Positions 15,816-23,733 of a stretch of DNA of 64,000 nt are shown piece by piece. Under the pieces are notes generated by a model, which searched no databases, had not been told where the DNA came from, and saw only the letters and a program-made list of their open reading frames with translations. Within the stretch, counting starts at the first letter, position 1, and each line of letters opens with the position of its first letter. This DNA comes from Stappia sp. BW2 (GTDB lineage: Bacteria > Pseudomonadota > Alphaproteobacteria > Rhizobiales > Stappiaceae): contig NZ_VIRG01000066.1 of the NCBI RefSeq assembly GCF_008107695.1, positions 1,240,001 to 1,304,000 of the forward strand. The letters run 5' to 3'. The position numbers and the translations under genes were made by a program.

Positions 15816-17002
15816 GCGGCTTCCTTTGAGGCAATGGCAATGTCGCTGCGATAGACTTCCTGGGCTGCGGCAACACCGGAGCCGAGTTTGATGTTGAGGC
15901 CGAGATCGGCCATGGCCATTTCCGCGGTGGCGAGGCCCGACAGCATCATGACGTCGGTCAGGCTGCCCAGATGGCCGATGCGGAACACCTTGCCCGCAAC
16001 CTCTCCAAGGCCGACACCGAAGGCGACGCCGTATTTCGCGGCGGCGTGGGTGACCAAGTCGTTGGCGTTGAAGCCCTCTGGTGTGCGGATCGCGCTGACA
16101 GAGTCCGAATAGACGTCCGGTGTCCGGGCACAAAGCTCAAGGCCCCAGGCCCTGACTGCGGCACGTACGCCTTCGGCAATGCGGTGATGGCGCGCAAAGA
16201 CGTTCTCAAGCCCTTCTGCCAGCAGCATGTCGCAGCTCTGCTTCAGACCGTTCATCAGGCCGACGGCCGGCGTATAGGGATAGGCATTCGACGCGTAGGC
16301 CTTCATCATGTCGCGCACATCGAAGAAGGTCCGCGGTAGCCGGGCGCTTTCAACCTCGGCCTGCGCTTTGGGCGAAAGGGCGATGATGGCGAGGCCCGGC
16401 GGCAGCATGAAGCCTTTCTGGGAGCCGGTGACGGCAGCATCAACACCCCATTCGTCCATGCGAAAGTCCATCGATGCGATCGAGCTGACGCCGTCGACGA
16501 ACAAAAGGGCCGGATGTTTTGCGGCATTCAGCGCGCGGCGCACCGCGGCAATGTCGGATTTGACGCCGGTCGCGGTTTCGTTGTGCGTTGCCAGAACCGC
16601 CTTTATCTCGTGGTTTGTGTCCGCCGTGAGGATTTCCTCGTAGCAGTCCGCAGGCAATCCCGTGCCCCAGGGTGCCTCGACCACCTCAACCTTCAGACCG
16701 TGGCGCTGGCACATGTCGATCCAGCGATGGCTGAACATGCCGTTGCGGGCGGCCAGGATCTTGTCGCCCCGGCTTAGTGTGTTGCTGATGGCGGTTTCCC
16801 AGCCGCCGGTGCCGGTCGACGGAAACAGGAAAACCTCGGCGAGTTCCGTCTTCAGCACCTTTTTGACGCCGGCAAGCGCAGGCTGCAGGATCTCACCGAA
16901 CAGCGGTGAGCGGTGGTCCAAGGCCGGCATGTCGCAGGCTCTGCGGAGCGCCTCCGGCATGTTGGTGGGGCCGGGAATGAAAACAGGGTTTTGGAAGCTC
17001 AT
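15812..17002 (-). CDS. bhcA: Aspartate-glyoxylate aminotransferase (class V)
   Basis: A 396-residue class V PLP aminotransferase. The N-terminal FIPGPTNMPEALRRACDMPALDHRSP, STGTGGWETAISNTL, HNETATGVKSDI and VTGSQKGFMLPPGLA (PLP lysine near residue 190) place it with serine/alanine-glyoxylate aminotransferases. In the BHAC it transaminates glyoxylate with aspartate to give glycine and oxaloacetate, the net product that leaves the cycle. It is the first gene of the operon, divergent from bhcR across 170 AT-rich nt. A paralogue with the same glyoxylate-type signatures lies at 30396-31592. Motifs cannot distinguish aspartate from serine as donor, so the specific name depends on context. Confidence 0.9.
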   Translation of the reverse strand: MSFQNPVFIPGPTNMPEALRRACDMPALDHRSPLFGEILQPALAGVKKVLKTELAEVFLFPSTGTGGWETAISNTLSRGDKILAARNGMFSHRWIDMCQRHGLKVEVVEAPWGTGLPADCYEEILTADTNHEIKAVLATHNETATGVKSDIAAVRRALNAAKHPALLFVDGVSSIASMDFRMDEWGVDAAVTGSQKGFMLPPGLAIIALSPKAQAEVESARLPRTFFDVRDMMKAYASNAYPYTPAVGLMNGLKQSCDMLLAEGLENVFARHHRIAEGVRAAVRAWGLELCARTPDVYSDSVSAIRTPEGFNANDLVTHAAAKYGVAFGVGLGEVAGKVFRIGHLGSLTDVMMLSGLATAEMAMADLGLNIKLGSGVAAAQEVYRSDIAIASKEAA

Positions 17003-17072
17003 GGCCGTTTCCTCTTATGAATTTTGAGAAACGGTACCGCGCAGGGGCAAAGGCTCGCAATTTTTTTAAAAT

Positions 17073-17086
17073 ATTTTTTCAAAAAT
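17073..17086. promoter_or_regulatory. Candidate BhcR operator 1
   Basis: ATTTTTTCAAAAAT is an inverted repeat (ATTTTT/AAAAAT around TC) in the AT-rich bhcA-bhcR intergenic region, proximal to bhcA. It shares the TTTTTC-AAA core with the palindrome at 17143-17157. IclR-type activators commonly bind such palindromes between divergent genes. The assignment to BhcR is inference. Confidence 0.35.
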
Positions 17087-17142
17087 GGATTTTACGGAAA
17101 GTATCATTATTGTCAGTATGTTATATTTTTCATATGATGAAT

Positions 17143-17157
17143 TGATTTTTCAAATCA
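17143..17157. promoter_or_regulatory. Candidate BhcR operator 2
   Basis: TGATTTTTCAAATCA is a perfect 6-bp inverted repeat (TGATTT/AAATCA) with a 3-base centre, 16 nt upstream of the bhcR start. The position suits autoregulation, and together with the 17073-17086 site control of bhcABCD. Confidence 0.4.
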
Positions 17158-17172
17158 TGAGAACATGAGCTG

Positions 17173-18033
17173 ATGACAAACCAGAAATCCGACAGTGCCG
17201 CCACACGACGGGCCCGGGGGCGGCCACGGGCTTGGGACGACAAGACCGAGCAGAACACCATCAAGTCGCTCGACCGGGCCATGGCTGTGTTCGAGTATCT
17301 GAGTACCCAGTCCGGCGTTTCGCTGTCCGCCCTTTCGGAGCAGCTCGGCGAATCCACGGCAACGCTCTACCGCATCCTGTTCACGCTGGAGACGCGCGGC
17401 CTGGTGGAGTTCGACCAGGCGCAGCAGCTCTGGCACATCGGCCCGGGTGCCTTCATCATTGGCGCACGATTTTTGAGGCGCACCAGTCTGGTGGAGCGAG
17501 CCCGTCCGATCCTGCGGTCCCTGATGGAACAGACGGGGGAAACGGCCAATCTGGGGGTGGCACAGGCAGACCAGGTGCTGTTCGTCAGCCAGGTGGAAAC
17601 CCACGAAAGCATTCGCGCGTTCTTCCCGCCCGGCACATTATCTCCGCTACATGCCTCCGGCATCGGAAAGGCGCTGCTGGCCTTCATGGACGAGGATCAA
17701 TGCAAGCGCATCCTGAAGCAGACCGACCGGGAGCGTTTCACCGAGCACACGCTGTGCGATGCGGATCTTCTGGCTGCTGACCTGGAAGCGATCCGGGCGC
17801 GCGGGTTTTCGATCGATGGGGAGGAGAAGAACCTCGGCATGCGCTGCATCGCGGCGCCCGTGTTCAATCATTATGGAGAAGCTGTCGCCGGGCTTTCCGT
17901 CTCCGGCCCGACCAGCCGTGTCAGCCCGGAAAGGATCGCCCCCATTGCCGACGCGGTGAAGTCGGCAGCCGCCGCATTGACCACCGCCCTCGGCGGCGAA
18001 GTCCCTTCGGCGCAAAGGAAGACTGTCAAATGA
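17173..18033 (+). CDS. bhcR: IclR-family regulator of the beta-hydroxyaspartate cycle
   Basis: A 286-residue IclR-type transcription factor. The basic N-terminal tail is followed by a winged helix (SLDRAMAVFEYLSTQSGVS, LSEQLGESTATLYRILFTLE; about residues 36-90). The effector-binding domain then carries RPILRSLMEQTGETANLGV and LSPLHASGIGKALLAF. BhcR in Paracoccus controls bhcABCD and senses glyoxylate. This gene has the same divergent position immediately upstream of bhcA. The start at 17173 follows the palindrome that I propose as its operator. The loop of the HTH (ESTATLYR) differs from the common STVHR-like form, which may reflect specificity. Confidence 0.88.
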   Translation: MTNQKSDSAATRRARGRPRAWDDKTEQNTIKSLDRAMAVFEYLSTQSGVSLSALSEQLGESTATLYRILFTLETRGLVEFDQAQQLWHIGPGAFIIGARFLRRTSLVERARPILRSLMEQTGETANLGVAQADQVLFVSQVETHESIRAFFPPGTLSPLHASGIGKALLAFMDEDQCKRILKQTDRERFTEHTLCDADLLAADLEAIRARGFSIDGEEKNLGMRCIAAPVFNHYGEAVAGLSVSGPTSRVSPERIAPIADAVKSAAAALTTALGGEVPSAQRKTVK

Positions 18034-18085
18034 GAACGTGTTCTCTACTTTCGACGTTACGAAGAGACGGCCTCTTCCACCTTCA

Positions 18086-18195
18086 CCCTCATCCTGAGGA
18101 GCTGCGACAGCAGCGTCTCGAAGGATGGGCGGCACATTCCTGAACAAGCGGCCCATCCTTCGAGACGGACCTGCCGGTCTTCCTCAGGATGAGGG
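18086..18195. repeat. Nested palindromic intergenic repeat, family A copy 2
   Basis: The outer arms CCCTCATCCTGAGGA (18086-18100) and TCCTCAGGATGAGGG (18181-18195) and the inner arms GTCTCGAAGGATGGGC (18115-18130) and GCCCATCCTTCGAGAC (18151-18166) match family A copy 1 at 13269-13373. The loop between the inner arms differs from copy 1. It lies between the convergent bhcR and allE genes and could act as a bidirectional transcript-end structure. Confidence 0.85.
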
Positions 18196-18258
18196 AGTGG
18201 CAAGGAGAAGCTTTTCTCTTTGCTCCGCAGCGCCGCTGAATGACAGCCGGTCGCCCGC

Positions 18259-19113
18259 CTAGAAACGGCCTGCCGGCTGCAGCTTCATGTGGCGGTTGAC
18301 GTCCTTGTAAAGCAGATAGCGAAACGGGCCCGGACCGCCGGCATAGCAGGCCTGCGGGCAGAAGGCGCGCAGCCACATGTAATCGCCGGCCTCGACCTCG
18401 ACCCAGTCCTGATTGAGGCGATAGACCGCCTTGCCTTCCAGAACATAAAGCCCGTGTTCCATCACATGGGTTTCGGCAAAGGGAATGACCGCGCCCGGCT
18501 GAAAGGTGACGATGTTAACATGCATGTCGTGACGCACGTCTTCCGGGTCGACAAAACGGGTCGTTGCCCATTTGCCGTCGGTACCGGGCATGGCGCGCGG
18601 TTCTATATCGTTTTCGTGGGTGACGAAAAGCGTCGGCCGCTCAAGACCTTCCACGGGCTCGAACGACTTGCGGACCCAGTGGAACCGTACTGGCTCACTG
18701 CTTGTGTTCTTCAGGCTCCAGTCGGTTTGAGGCGGCAGGAAAGCGTAGCTTCCGGGCTTCAGGTCGTAGCGCTGGCCCTCGGCTGTCAGGACGGCCTCTC
18801 CCTCGACAACGAAAAGAACACCTTCGGCTGACGGGTCGGTCTCCGGCCGGTCGGACCCACCACCCGGCGACACTTCGACGATGTATTGCGAGAAGGTTTC
18901 AGCGAAGCCGGACAGGGGCCGCGACAGCACCCACAGGCGGGTCTTCTCCCAAAAGGGCAGACAGCTCGTGACGATGTCACGCATGGTGCCTTTCGGGATG
19001 ACCGCATAGGCATCGGTAAAGACGGCCCGGTCGGTCAGGAGGGTTTCCTGACCGGGGTGACCGCCGGTCGGCGCATAGTAGGTTCTCGGGGGCTTGGACT
19101 GGGGCACGGCCAA
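18259..19113 (-). CDS. allE: (S)-ureidoglycine aminohydrolase
   Basis: A 284-residue bicupin protein of the UGlyAH/YlbA family. The N-terminal segment TYYAPTGGHPGQ and TDRAVFTDAYAVIPKGTMRDIV, and the C-terminal cupin with FAETHVMEHGLYVLEGK and FCPQACYAGGP, carry the metal-ligand set (E, H, H, Q) of the Mn-dependent enzyme. It removes ammonia from (S)-ureidoglycine to give (S)-ureidoglycolate, the substrate of AllA. The gene is about 9 kb from allA, on the far side of the bhc cluster, so ureide genes bracket the BHAC. An allantoate amidohydrolase (AllC) or allantoicase is not in the window. Confidence 0.9.
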   Translation of the reverse strand: MAVPQSKPPRTYYAPTGGHPGQETLLTDRAVFTDAYAVIPKGTMRDIVTSCLPFWEKTRLWVLSRPLSGFAETFSQYIVEVSPGGGSDRPETDPSAEGVLFVVEGEAVLTAEGQRYDLKPGSYAFLPPQTDWSLKNTSSEPVRFHWVRKSFEPVEGLERPTLFVTHENDIEPRAMPGTDGKWATTRFVDPEDVRHDMHVNIVTFQPGAVIPFAETHVMEHGLYVLEGKAVYRLNQDWVEVEAGDYMWLRAFCPQACYAGGPGPFRYLLYKDVNRHMKLQPAGRF

Positions 19114-19420
19114 CCTTCTTTTTCAACAAAACCAGTTGCCGCAAACTATGGCCTGCCTTGCGAAGCCGGACCACGGGGCATGTCCGAAGAGCACCTATCG
19201 GAAAAACAAGATAATCGTCGCTTGATTTTCTTAGTCTTCAAATCAATCCAGCGCAGAGCCAATGGCAGGGCGTGACAGTCCGTTGCCGCACTGGTGAAGG
19301 CGTGGCTGGTCTCGCTGATTTCCGTGAAATCCGCGCTCGGCCGAAGACTCGTCTGCCGTCCAGCAGGTTCCGGCCGTGTCCTGAGGTCACAGACCGGAAC
19401 GACTGCTTGAGGCTGGATCT
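19114..19420. other. Intergenic region without a supported gene
   Basis: These 307 bases lie between the TPP-enzyme gene and allE, both on the minus strand. A long minus-strand frame covering this stretch is the antisense-frame extension of the TPP gene and is rejected. I see no strong terminator or named regulatory motif. AAACAAGATAATCG near 19203 is AT-rich and might be part of the allE promoter. Confidence 0.45.
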
Positions 19421-21085
19421 TTATTTGCCCTGCGCCGCGGCCCGGATCTGACTGAGGCTTGCAGCCGGGGTGATGGCTTCCGGATCGAGCTTCAGATGCA
19501 GGAGCGCAGGTGTGCCGGCTTTGCGGGCACGTTCGTATGCGGGCCCAAAAGCCTCGGTGCTTTCGACGGTCTCGCCGAAGGCGCCGTAGCTGCGGGCAAG
19601 CGCCGCGAAATCCGGGTTGACCAGTCTGGTTGCCGACGGACGGCCCGGATAGGTGCGTTCCTGATGCATGCGGATGGTGCCGTACATGCCGTTGTCGATC
19701 ACCAGAACGATTATATTTGCGCCGCCCTGACAGGCAGTGCCGAATTCCTGCATGGTCATCTGCAGGCAGCCGTCGCCGGCAAAACAGACAACTTCTCGCT
19801 CCGGAAAGGCAAGCTTGGCGGCAACGGCGGCGGGCAAGCCGTAGCCCATGGAACCGCTCGTCGGGGCTGCCTGGGTGGCGTAGCGGCGGAAGCGGTGGAA
19901 ACGGTGCAGCCAGGTGGCGTAATTGCCGGCGCCATTGGTGCAGACAGTATCTTCCGGCAGATTTGCTTCCAGCCAGTCCATGACACCTGACATCTGGAGG
20001 TTGCCGGGCACCTGCGGCCGGGCTCCGGACCAATCGAGATAGTCCTGATGGGCCTTGGCCGCTTCGCCGGCGCCTTTCAGCTCTGCCGGCGGCTGAAGGC
20101 CTTCGGCCGCCTTGCAGAAGGCTGTCGGGGTGGCATGAATGGCCTGCGACGGTCGGTAAACCCGGCCGAGTTCTTCCGCATCGGGATGAATATGCACCAG
20201 TTGCTGCGCGGGAGAGGGAATATCGAGCAGCGAATAGGACTGGCTCGGCATTTCGGACAAGCGGCCGCCGACCAGCAGGATCAGGTCCGAAGCTTTGACC
20301 CGGGCCAGCAATTTCGGATTGATGCCGATGCCGACATCGCCGGCGTAATTCGGATGCAAATTGTCGAACAGCATCTGACGGCGGAACGAACAGGCGACCG
20401 GCAGATCGAACCGTTCGGCAAAGCGGGTGAAGGCAGCGACAGCCTCTTCCGACCAGCGGCTGCCGCCCAGAATGGCGATCGGCCGCTCAGCCGCCCAAAG
20501 GCGCTTCTGCAGTTCGGCCATCTGGGTGAGGCCGGGATGTGTTTCGATCTGGGTCCACGCAGCCGGCTGCGCGGCAGCGGCTTTTTCAACCAGCATGTCT
20601 TCCGGCAGGGCCAGAACGACCGGGCCCGGACGGCCGGAAGTGGCAACGTGATAGGCACGCGAAATGAACTCCGGCACGCGGTCCGCGTGATCGATCTCGG
20701 CCACCCATTTGGCGATGCCACCAAACATCTGGCGGTAGTCCACCTCCTGGAAGGCCTCACGCTCGCGCATGCCGCGTTCGATCTGGCCGATGAACAGGAT
20801 CATCGGCGTTGAATCCTGCGCGGCCACATGCACACCTGCCGACGCATTGGTAGCGCCTGGACCTCGGGTCACCATGCAGATGCCCGGTTTTCCGGTCAGC
20901 TTGCCCCAGGCGTCGGCCATCATGGCGGCGCCACCTTCCTGGCGGCAGACCGTGACCGGGATCGAGGCATCGTAAAGCGCGTCAAGTACGGCCAGATAAC
21001 TTTCGCCGGGCACACAGAACACACGCTCTGCGCCGTGACGCTCCAGCGCCTCCACCAACAATTCGCCGCCGGTCTTCTGGTCCAT
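19421..21085 (-). CDS. TPP-dependent acetolactate synthase-like enzyme
   Basis: A 554-residue three-domain thiamine-diphosphate enzyme. The N-terminal pyrimidine-binding domain has GAERVFCVPGESYLAVLDAL and the cofactor-activating glutamate in CRQEGGAAMMADAWG. A central transhydrogenase-like domain follows, then the C-terminal diphosphate/Mg site GDGCLQMTMQEFGTA...DNGMYGT. The glutamate rules against glyoxylate carboligase, which has valine there, although that enzyme would be tempting beside a ureide locus. The family includes acetolactate synthase large subunits and several decarboxylases. No small regulatory subunit is adjacent, so it may be catabolic. Its substrate is unknown; location beside allE and the bhc genes suggests 2-oxoacid metabolism, as inference only. 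Confidence 0.7.
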   Translation of the reverse strand: MDQKTGGELLVEALERHGAERVFCVPGESYLAVLDALYDASIPVTVCRQEGGAAMMADAWGKLTGKPGICMVTRGPGATNASAGVHVAAQDSTPMILFIGQIERGMREREAFQEVDYRQMFGGIAKWVAEIDHADRVPEFISRAYHVATSGRPGPVVLALPEDMLVEKAAAAQPAAWTQIETHPGLTQMAELQKRLWAAERPIAILGGSRWSEEAVAAFTRFAERFDLPVACSFRRQMLFDNLHPNYAGDVGIGINPKLLARVKASDLILLVGGRLSEMPSQSYSLLDIPSPAQQLVHIHPDAEELGRVYRPSQAIHATPTAFCKAAEGLQPPAELKGAGEAAKAHQDYLDWSGARPQVPGNLQMSGVMDWLEANLPEDTVCTNGAGNYATWLHRFHRFRRYATQAAPTSGSMGYGLPAAVAAKLAFPEREVVCFAGDGCLQMTMQEFGTACQGGANIIVLVIDNGMYGTIRMHQERTYPGRPSATRLVNPDFAALARSYGAFGETVESTEAFGPAYERARKAGTPALLHLKLDPEAITPAASLSQIRAAAQGK

Positions 21086-21179
21086 GTTCCGGGTCCTTAC
21101 GAAAAAGAAGTTCTGTTCATTCTATAGCGTATGAAAATCCACCCCGTTAGAGGCGAAAATCAGATTAATTGGCAATGGG

Positions 21180-21271
21180 GTCATTCCGTTCTGGAAGGAT
21201 GTCCCCTCCCAAATTTCCAGCGCCGCCATTCCGGACAAGTGAGGCAAGGCCGGGAGCCGATTCGGAATGAC
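21180..21271. repeat. 92-bp intergenic element with 9-bp terminal inverted repeats
   Basis: GTCATTCCG at 21180-21188 is the inverse of CGGAATGAC at 21263-21271. The internal CATTCCGGACAAGTGAGGC resembles TCATTCCGGACAAGGGAGGC at 11108-11127. It looks like another member of the short palindromic intergenic elements scattered here. Confidence 0.5.
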
Positions 21272-21282
21272 AACAGCCAAAG

Positions 21283-21311
21283 AAAAAGGGGCACCGTTTT
21301 CCCGGCGCCCC
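21283..21311 (-). terminator. Rho-independent terminator of the 21354-21734 gene
   Basis: Read on the minus strand: GGGGCGCCG, a short A-rich loop, CGGTGCCCC (one G-T pair) and then TTTTT. It is 43 nt beyond the stop of the minus-strand gene. Confidence 0.7.
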
Positions 21312-21353
21312 TGCCCCCATTCTTTTTTGTCACTTGATTATGGGAAGCTGATT

Positions 21354-21734
21354 TCAGACCGGCTGAACCGTCACCACCTGGAAGGTGTGCATCTCACCGT
21401 CCTCGTCCTTGATCGAAACATATTCGCCCGGGTTGAAGGCATGCGCGCCGAAACGGTAGCCCGCCTCGTCGTCATCCTCGCCATCAATGTCGTAATGGAA
21501 AGCCCAGGATCCGCCCGGGCGATGGATGAGATGCCCGACTTCCTCTTCCTCGGTGCCCCAGAAACGCCGAACACGGCAATGGTCGCGCTCCTTCTTCCAA
21601 AGGCCGGCGTCGATATGGCCGCTCTCGTCAAGCGGAGCGGTGAATTCGTAACCGTGGTTCGCCGAACCTTGCGGAAATTCCTGTGTTCTGGCCAGGTTCA
21701 ACCTGATCCTTTTCAAAGACGGATAGTCGCTCAT
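21354..21734 (-). CDS. Conserved hypothetical protein (126 residues)
   Basis: I do not recognise a named domain. The protein begins MSDYPSLKRIRLNLARTQEFP, has a tryptophan/acidic-rich centre (KKERDHCRVRRFWGTEEEE, FHYDIDGEDDDEAG) and ends in a beta-rich tail (GEYVSIKDEDGEMHTFQVV). No signal peptide or membrane segment is visible, so a soluble cytoplasmic protein is likely. The ATG at 21734 has AGGAGG five bases upstream; a start 21 nt earlier is possible but overlaps that site. A clear terminator follows, supporting a real, separately transcribed gene. Confidence 0.7.
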   Translation of the reverse strand: MSDYPSLKRIRLNLARTQEFPQGSANHGYEFTAPLDESGHIDAGLWKKERDHCRVRRFWGTEEEEVGHLIHRPGGSWAFHYDIDGEDDDEAGYRFGAHAFNPGEYVSIKDEDGEMHTFQVVTVQPV

Positions 21735-21859
21735 GGGGCCCTCCTTTACTGACATTCCGGTTTATTTGTGCCACATCCGGGTTACCTCACATTGAGAAGG
21801 ATCAAACCCGGCGGGGTGCAAGTGGGGCATGTTTTGTGTGTCAGCAAAAGGGACGGAAG

Positions 21860-23407
21860 ATGGATCAGGCCGAAACCCAGAATGAGGCGCTTGCCTACCT
21901 GAGCAGCCTACCATCCGACGATCCTCAACGGCCCGAGACAAAGCGGGTCGACACACATGCCAACATCATCTTTCTGGTAGGCGGCAAGGCCTACAAGGTC
22001 AAGCGGTCGGTCAAGTTCCCCTTCCTCGACTATTCGACGCTGGCCTTGCGGGAAGAGGCCTGCAAGGCGGAAATCACCTACAACCGGCCAAATGCGCCGC
22101 AGATCTACCGGCAGGCGCTCGCGATCACGCGAGAGGCGGACGGCAGCCTGACATTTGGCGGCAAAGGCGAAGTCATCGAATGGGCGGTTGAAATGAACCG
22201 ATTCGAACGCCAGCACGAACTGGACATCATCGCCGAAAAAGGCCCGCTTCCAGACAGCCTGTCCGACCGGCTGGCCGACATGATGGTAAGCGCTCACGAG
22301 ACCGCGCCCGTGCGTCAGGGCAGCGGCTTCTATTCCGAGCTTGCAAGTTACGTTGAGCAGAACGACGAAGCCTTTCGCGAGCATCCTGATCTGTTTGACG
22401 CAGAATCCGTCCGGCATCTGACCGAAACATCCCACACTGTTCTGGCAGCGCTCCATGAGCTGATCCTGCAGCGCGGAGACCAGGAGCTCGTCCGCCGTTG
22501 CCATGGCGATGCGCATCTTCGCAATATCGTGCTGGTCGACGGCGAGCCCGTCCTTTTCGACGCGGTTGAATTTTCAGATGCAATCGCCACCGGCGACGTT
22601 CTCTACGATCTCGCCTTTCTGCTGATGGACCTGTGGGACCGCGGTCAACAGCGCGCGGCCAACCGTGTGTTCAACCGCTATCTGGACAAGAGCCGACTGG
22701 ACGCCCACTCGGAAGGTCTGGCGGCCCTGCCCTTCTACCTGATGATGCGCGCTGCGATCCGCGCCAAGATCGCGGCCAGCGCCGCTCTCAACCAGTCGGA
22801 CCCAACCCAGAAACAACTGGAGCGTGACCAGGCTCAAGGCTATTTCCGCCATGCGTTGGCCTTTCTGGATCCTTCACGCCCGCAACTGGTCGCGGTCGGT
22901 GGACTGTCCGGTACCGGCAAGACCACGCTTGCCTATGAAATTGCCCCTGACATTGGCCGCGCACCGGGCGCACGGGTGCTGCGCACGGATGTGATGCGCA
23001 AGCGTCTTCTGGGTATCGCGGAAACGGAAAAAGCACCAGCGGAAGCCTACACCCAGGAAGCCTCACAAAAGGTCTACCACGCGCTGGACGACACCATTCA
23101 GTCCGTTCTTGCCGCCGGACATTCGGCGATTTTCGATGCGGTTTTTGCCGCCGAAAGCGAACGGACCCGCATAGAAAGCATCGCAGCCAGGGTCGAATGC
23201 GGGTTCTGTGGCCTGTGGCTTTCGGCACCCGAAAACGTTTTGAAATCCCGTGTTGCCGGGCGAGAGGACGATGCCTCAGACGCAACGCCCACCGTTATCG
23301 ACACCCAGCTTGGCTATGATCTCGGCAAGATGACCTGGACGGAGATCGATGCGGGACGTGACCTTGAAGCAACGGCAGACCAGGCTCGGCGTGTCCTGAC
23401 CCGCTAG
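21860..23407 (+). CDS. Bifunctional phosphotransferase-like/P-loop ATPase protein
   Basis: A 515-residue two-domain protein. The N-terminal ~330 residues have an aminoglycoside-phosphotransferase/kinase-like fold with an ATP-site lysine region (GGKAYKVKRSVKFPFLDYST), the catalytic-loop segment CHGDAHLRNIVLVDG and the metal motif LFDAVEFSD. The C-terminal domain is an AAA/zeta-toxin-like kinase with Walker A VGGLSGTGKTTLAYEIA near residue 350. Such fused proteins are widespread in Proteobacteria, but their physiological substrates are unknown. The ATG at 21860, after GGACGGAAG, is preferred over an upstream frame start at 21836. It is convergent with azlD. Confidence 0.75.
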   Translation: MDQAETQNEALAYLSSLPSDDPQRPETKRVDTHANIIFLVGGKAYKVKRSVKFPFLDYSTLALREEACKAEITYNRPNAPQIYRQALAITREADGSLTFGGKGEVIEWAVEMNRFERQHELDIIAEKGPLPDSLSDRLADMMVSAHETAPVRQGSGFYSELASYVEQNDEAFREHPDLFDAESVRHLTETSHTVLAALHELILQRGDQELVRRCHGDAHLRNIVLVDGEPVLFDAVEFSDAIATGDVLYDLAFLLMDLWDRGQQRAANRVFNRYLDKSRLDAHSEGLAALPFYLMMRAAIRAKIAASAALNQSDPTQKQLERDQAQGYFRHALAFLDPSRPQLVAVGGLSGTGKTTLAYEIAPDIGRAPGARVLRTDVMRKRLLGIAETEKAPAEAYTQEASQKVYHALDDTIQSVLAAGHSAIFDAVFAAESERTRIESIAARVECGFCGLWLSAPENVLKSRVAGREDDASDATPTVIDTQLGYDLGKMTWTEIDAGRDLEATADQARRVLTR

Positions 23408-23412
23408 AGGCT

Positions 23413-23733
23413 TTATAGCCCGGCAGCCCTGAGGGCGGCAGCGGCGCCGGCAGCGCAAAAGACGGCGACATATTCCTTGCGCAATATCACCTGCGCCATG
23501 GAGGCAACGACAAGGCACAGCGCCACAGCCAGCCCACCCTTCAGCACAATCGGCAGGATGGTGGAAACGATGATCGCTCCCGGCAAGGCCTCCAGGCCCC
23601 GGCGCACCCGTGGTGTGATCGGCAACCTGCCCATGATCCAGTAGCCACCTGCCCGAAGCGTGTAGGTGACAGCGGTCATGCCAAGCACCGCCAGAAGGAA
23701 GATCGGATCGGCGGTAAACGCTCCCTCAGTCAT
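23413..23733 (-). CDS. azlD: AzlD-type branched-chain amino acid exporter small subunit
   Basis: A 106-residue membrane protein with about four hydrophobic helices (PIFLLAVLGMTAVTYTLRAGGYW, ALPGAIIVSTILPIVL). The RxGxY/W-containing first helix and small size are typical of AzlD/LivH-type partners of AzlC. With AzlC it should form an efflux system for branched-chain or related hydrophobic amino acids. The ATG at 23733 overlaps the azlC stop by 8 nt (ATGACTGA), a coupled pair. A longer frame to 23793 is shadow. Confidence 0.85.
   Translation of the reverse strand: MTEGAFTADPIFLLAVLGMTAVTYTLRAGGYWIMGRLPITPRVRRGLEALPGAIIVSTILPIVLKGGLAVALCLVVASMAQVILRKEYVAVFCAAGAAAALRAAGL

Noticed and set aside
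19421..21085. Glyoxylate carboligase annotation
   Set aside because: Attractive from context, but the cofactor-activating glutamate is present, unlike in Gcl, and the rest resembles acetolactate-synthase relatives.
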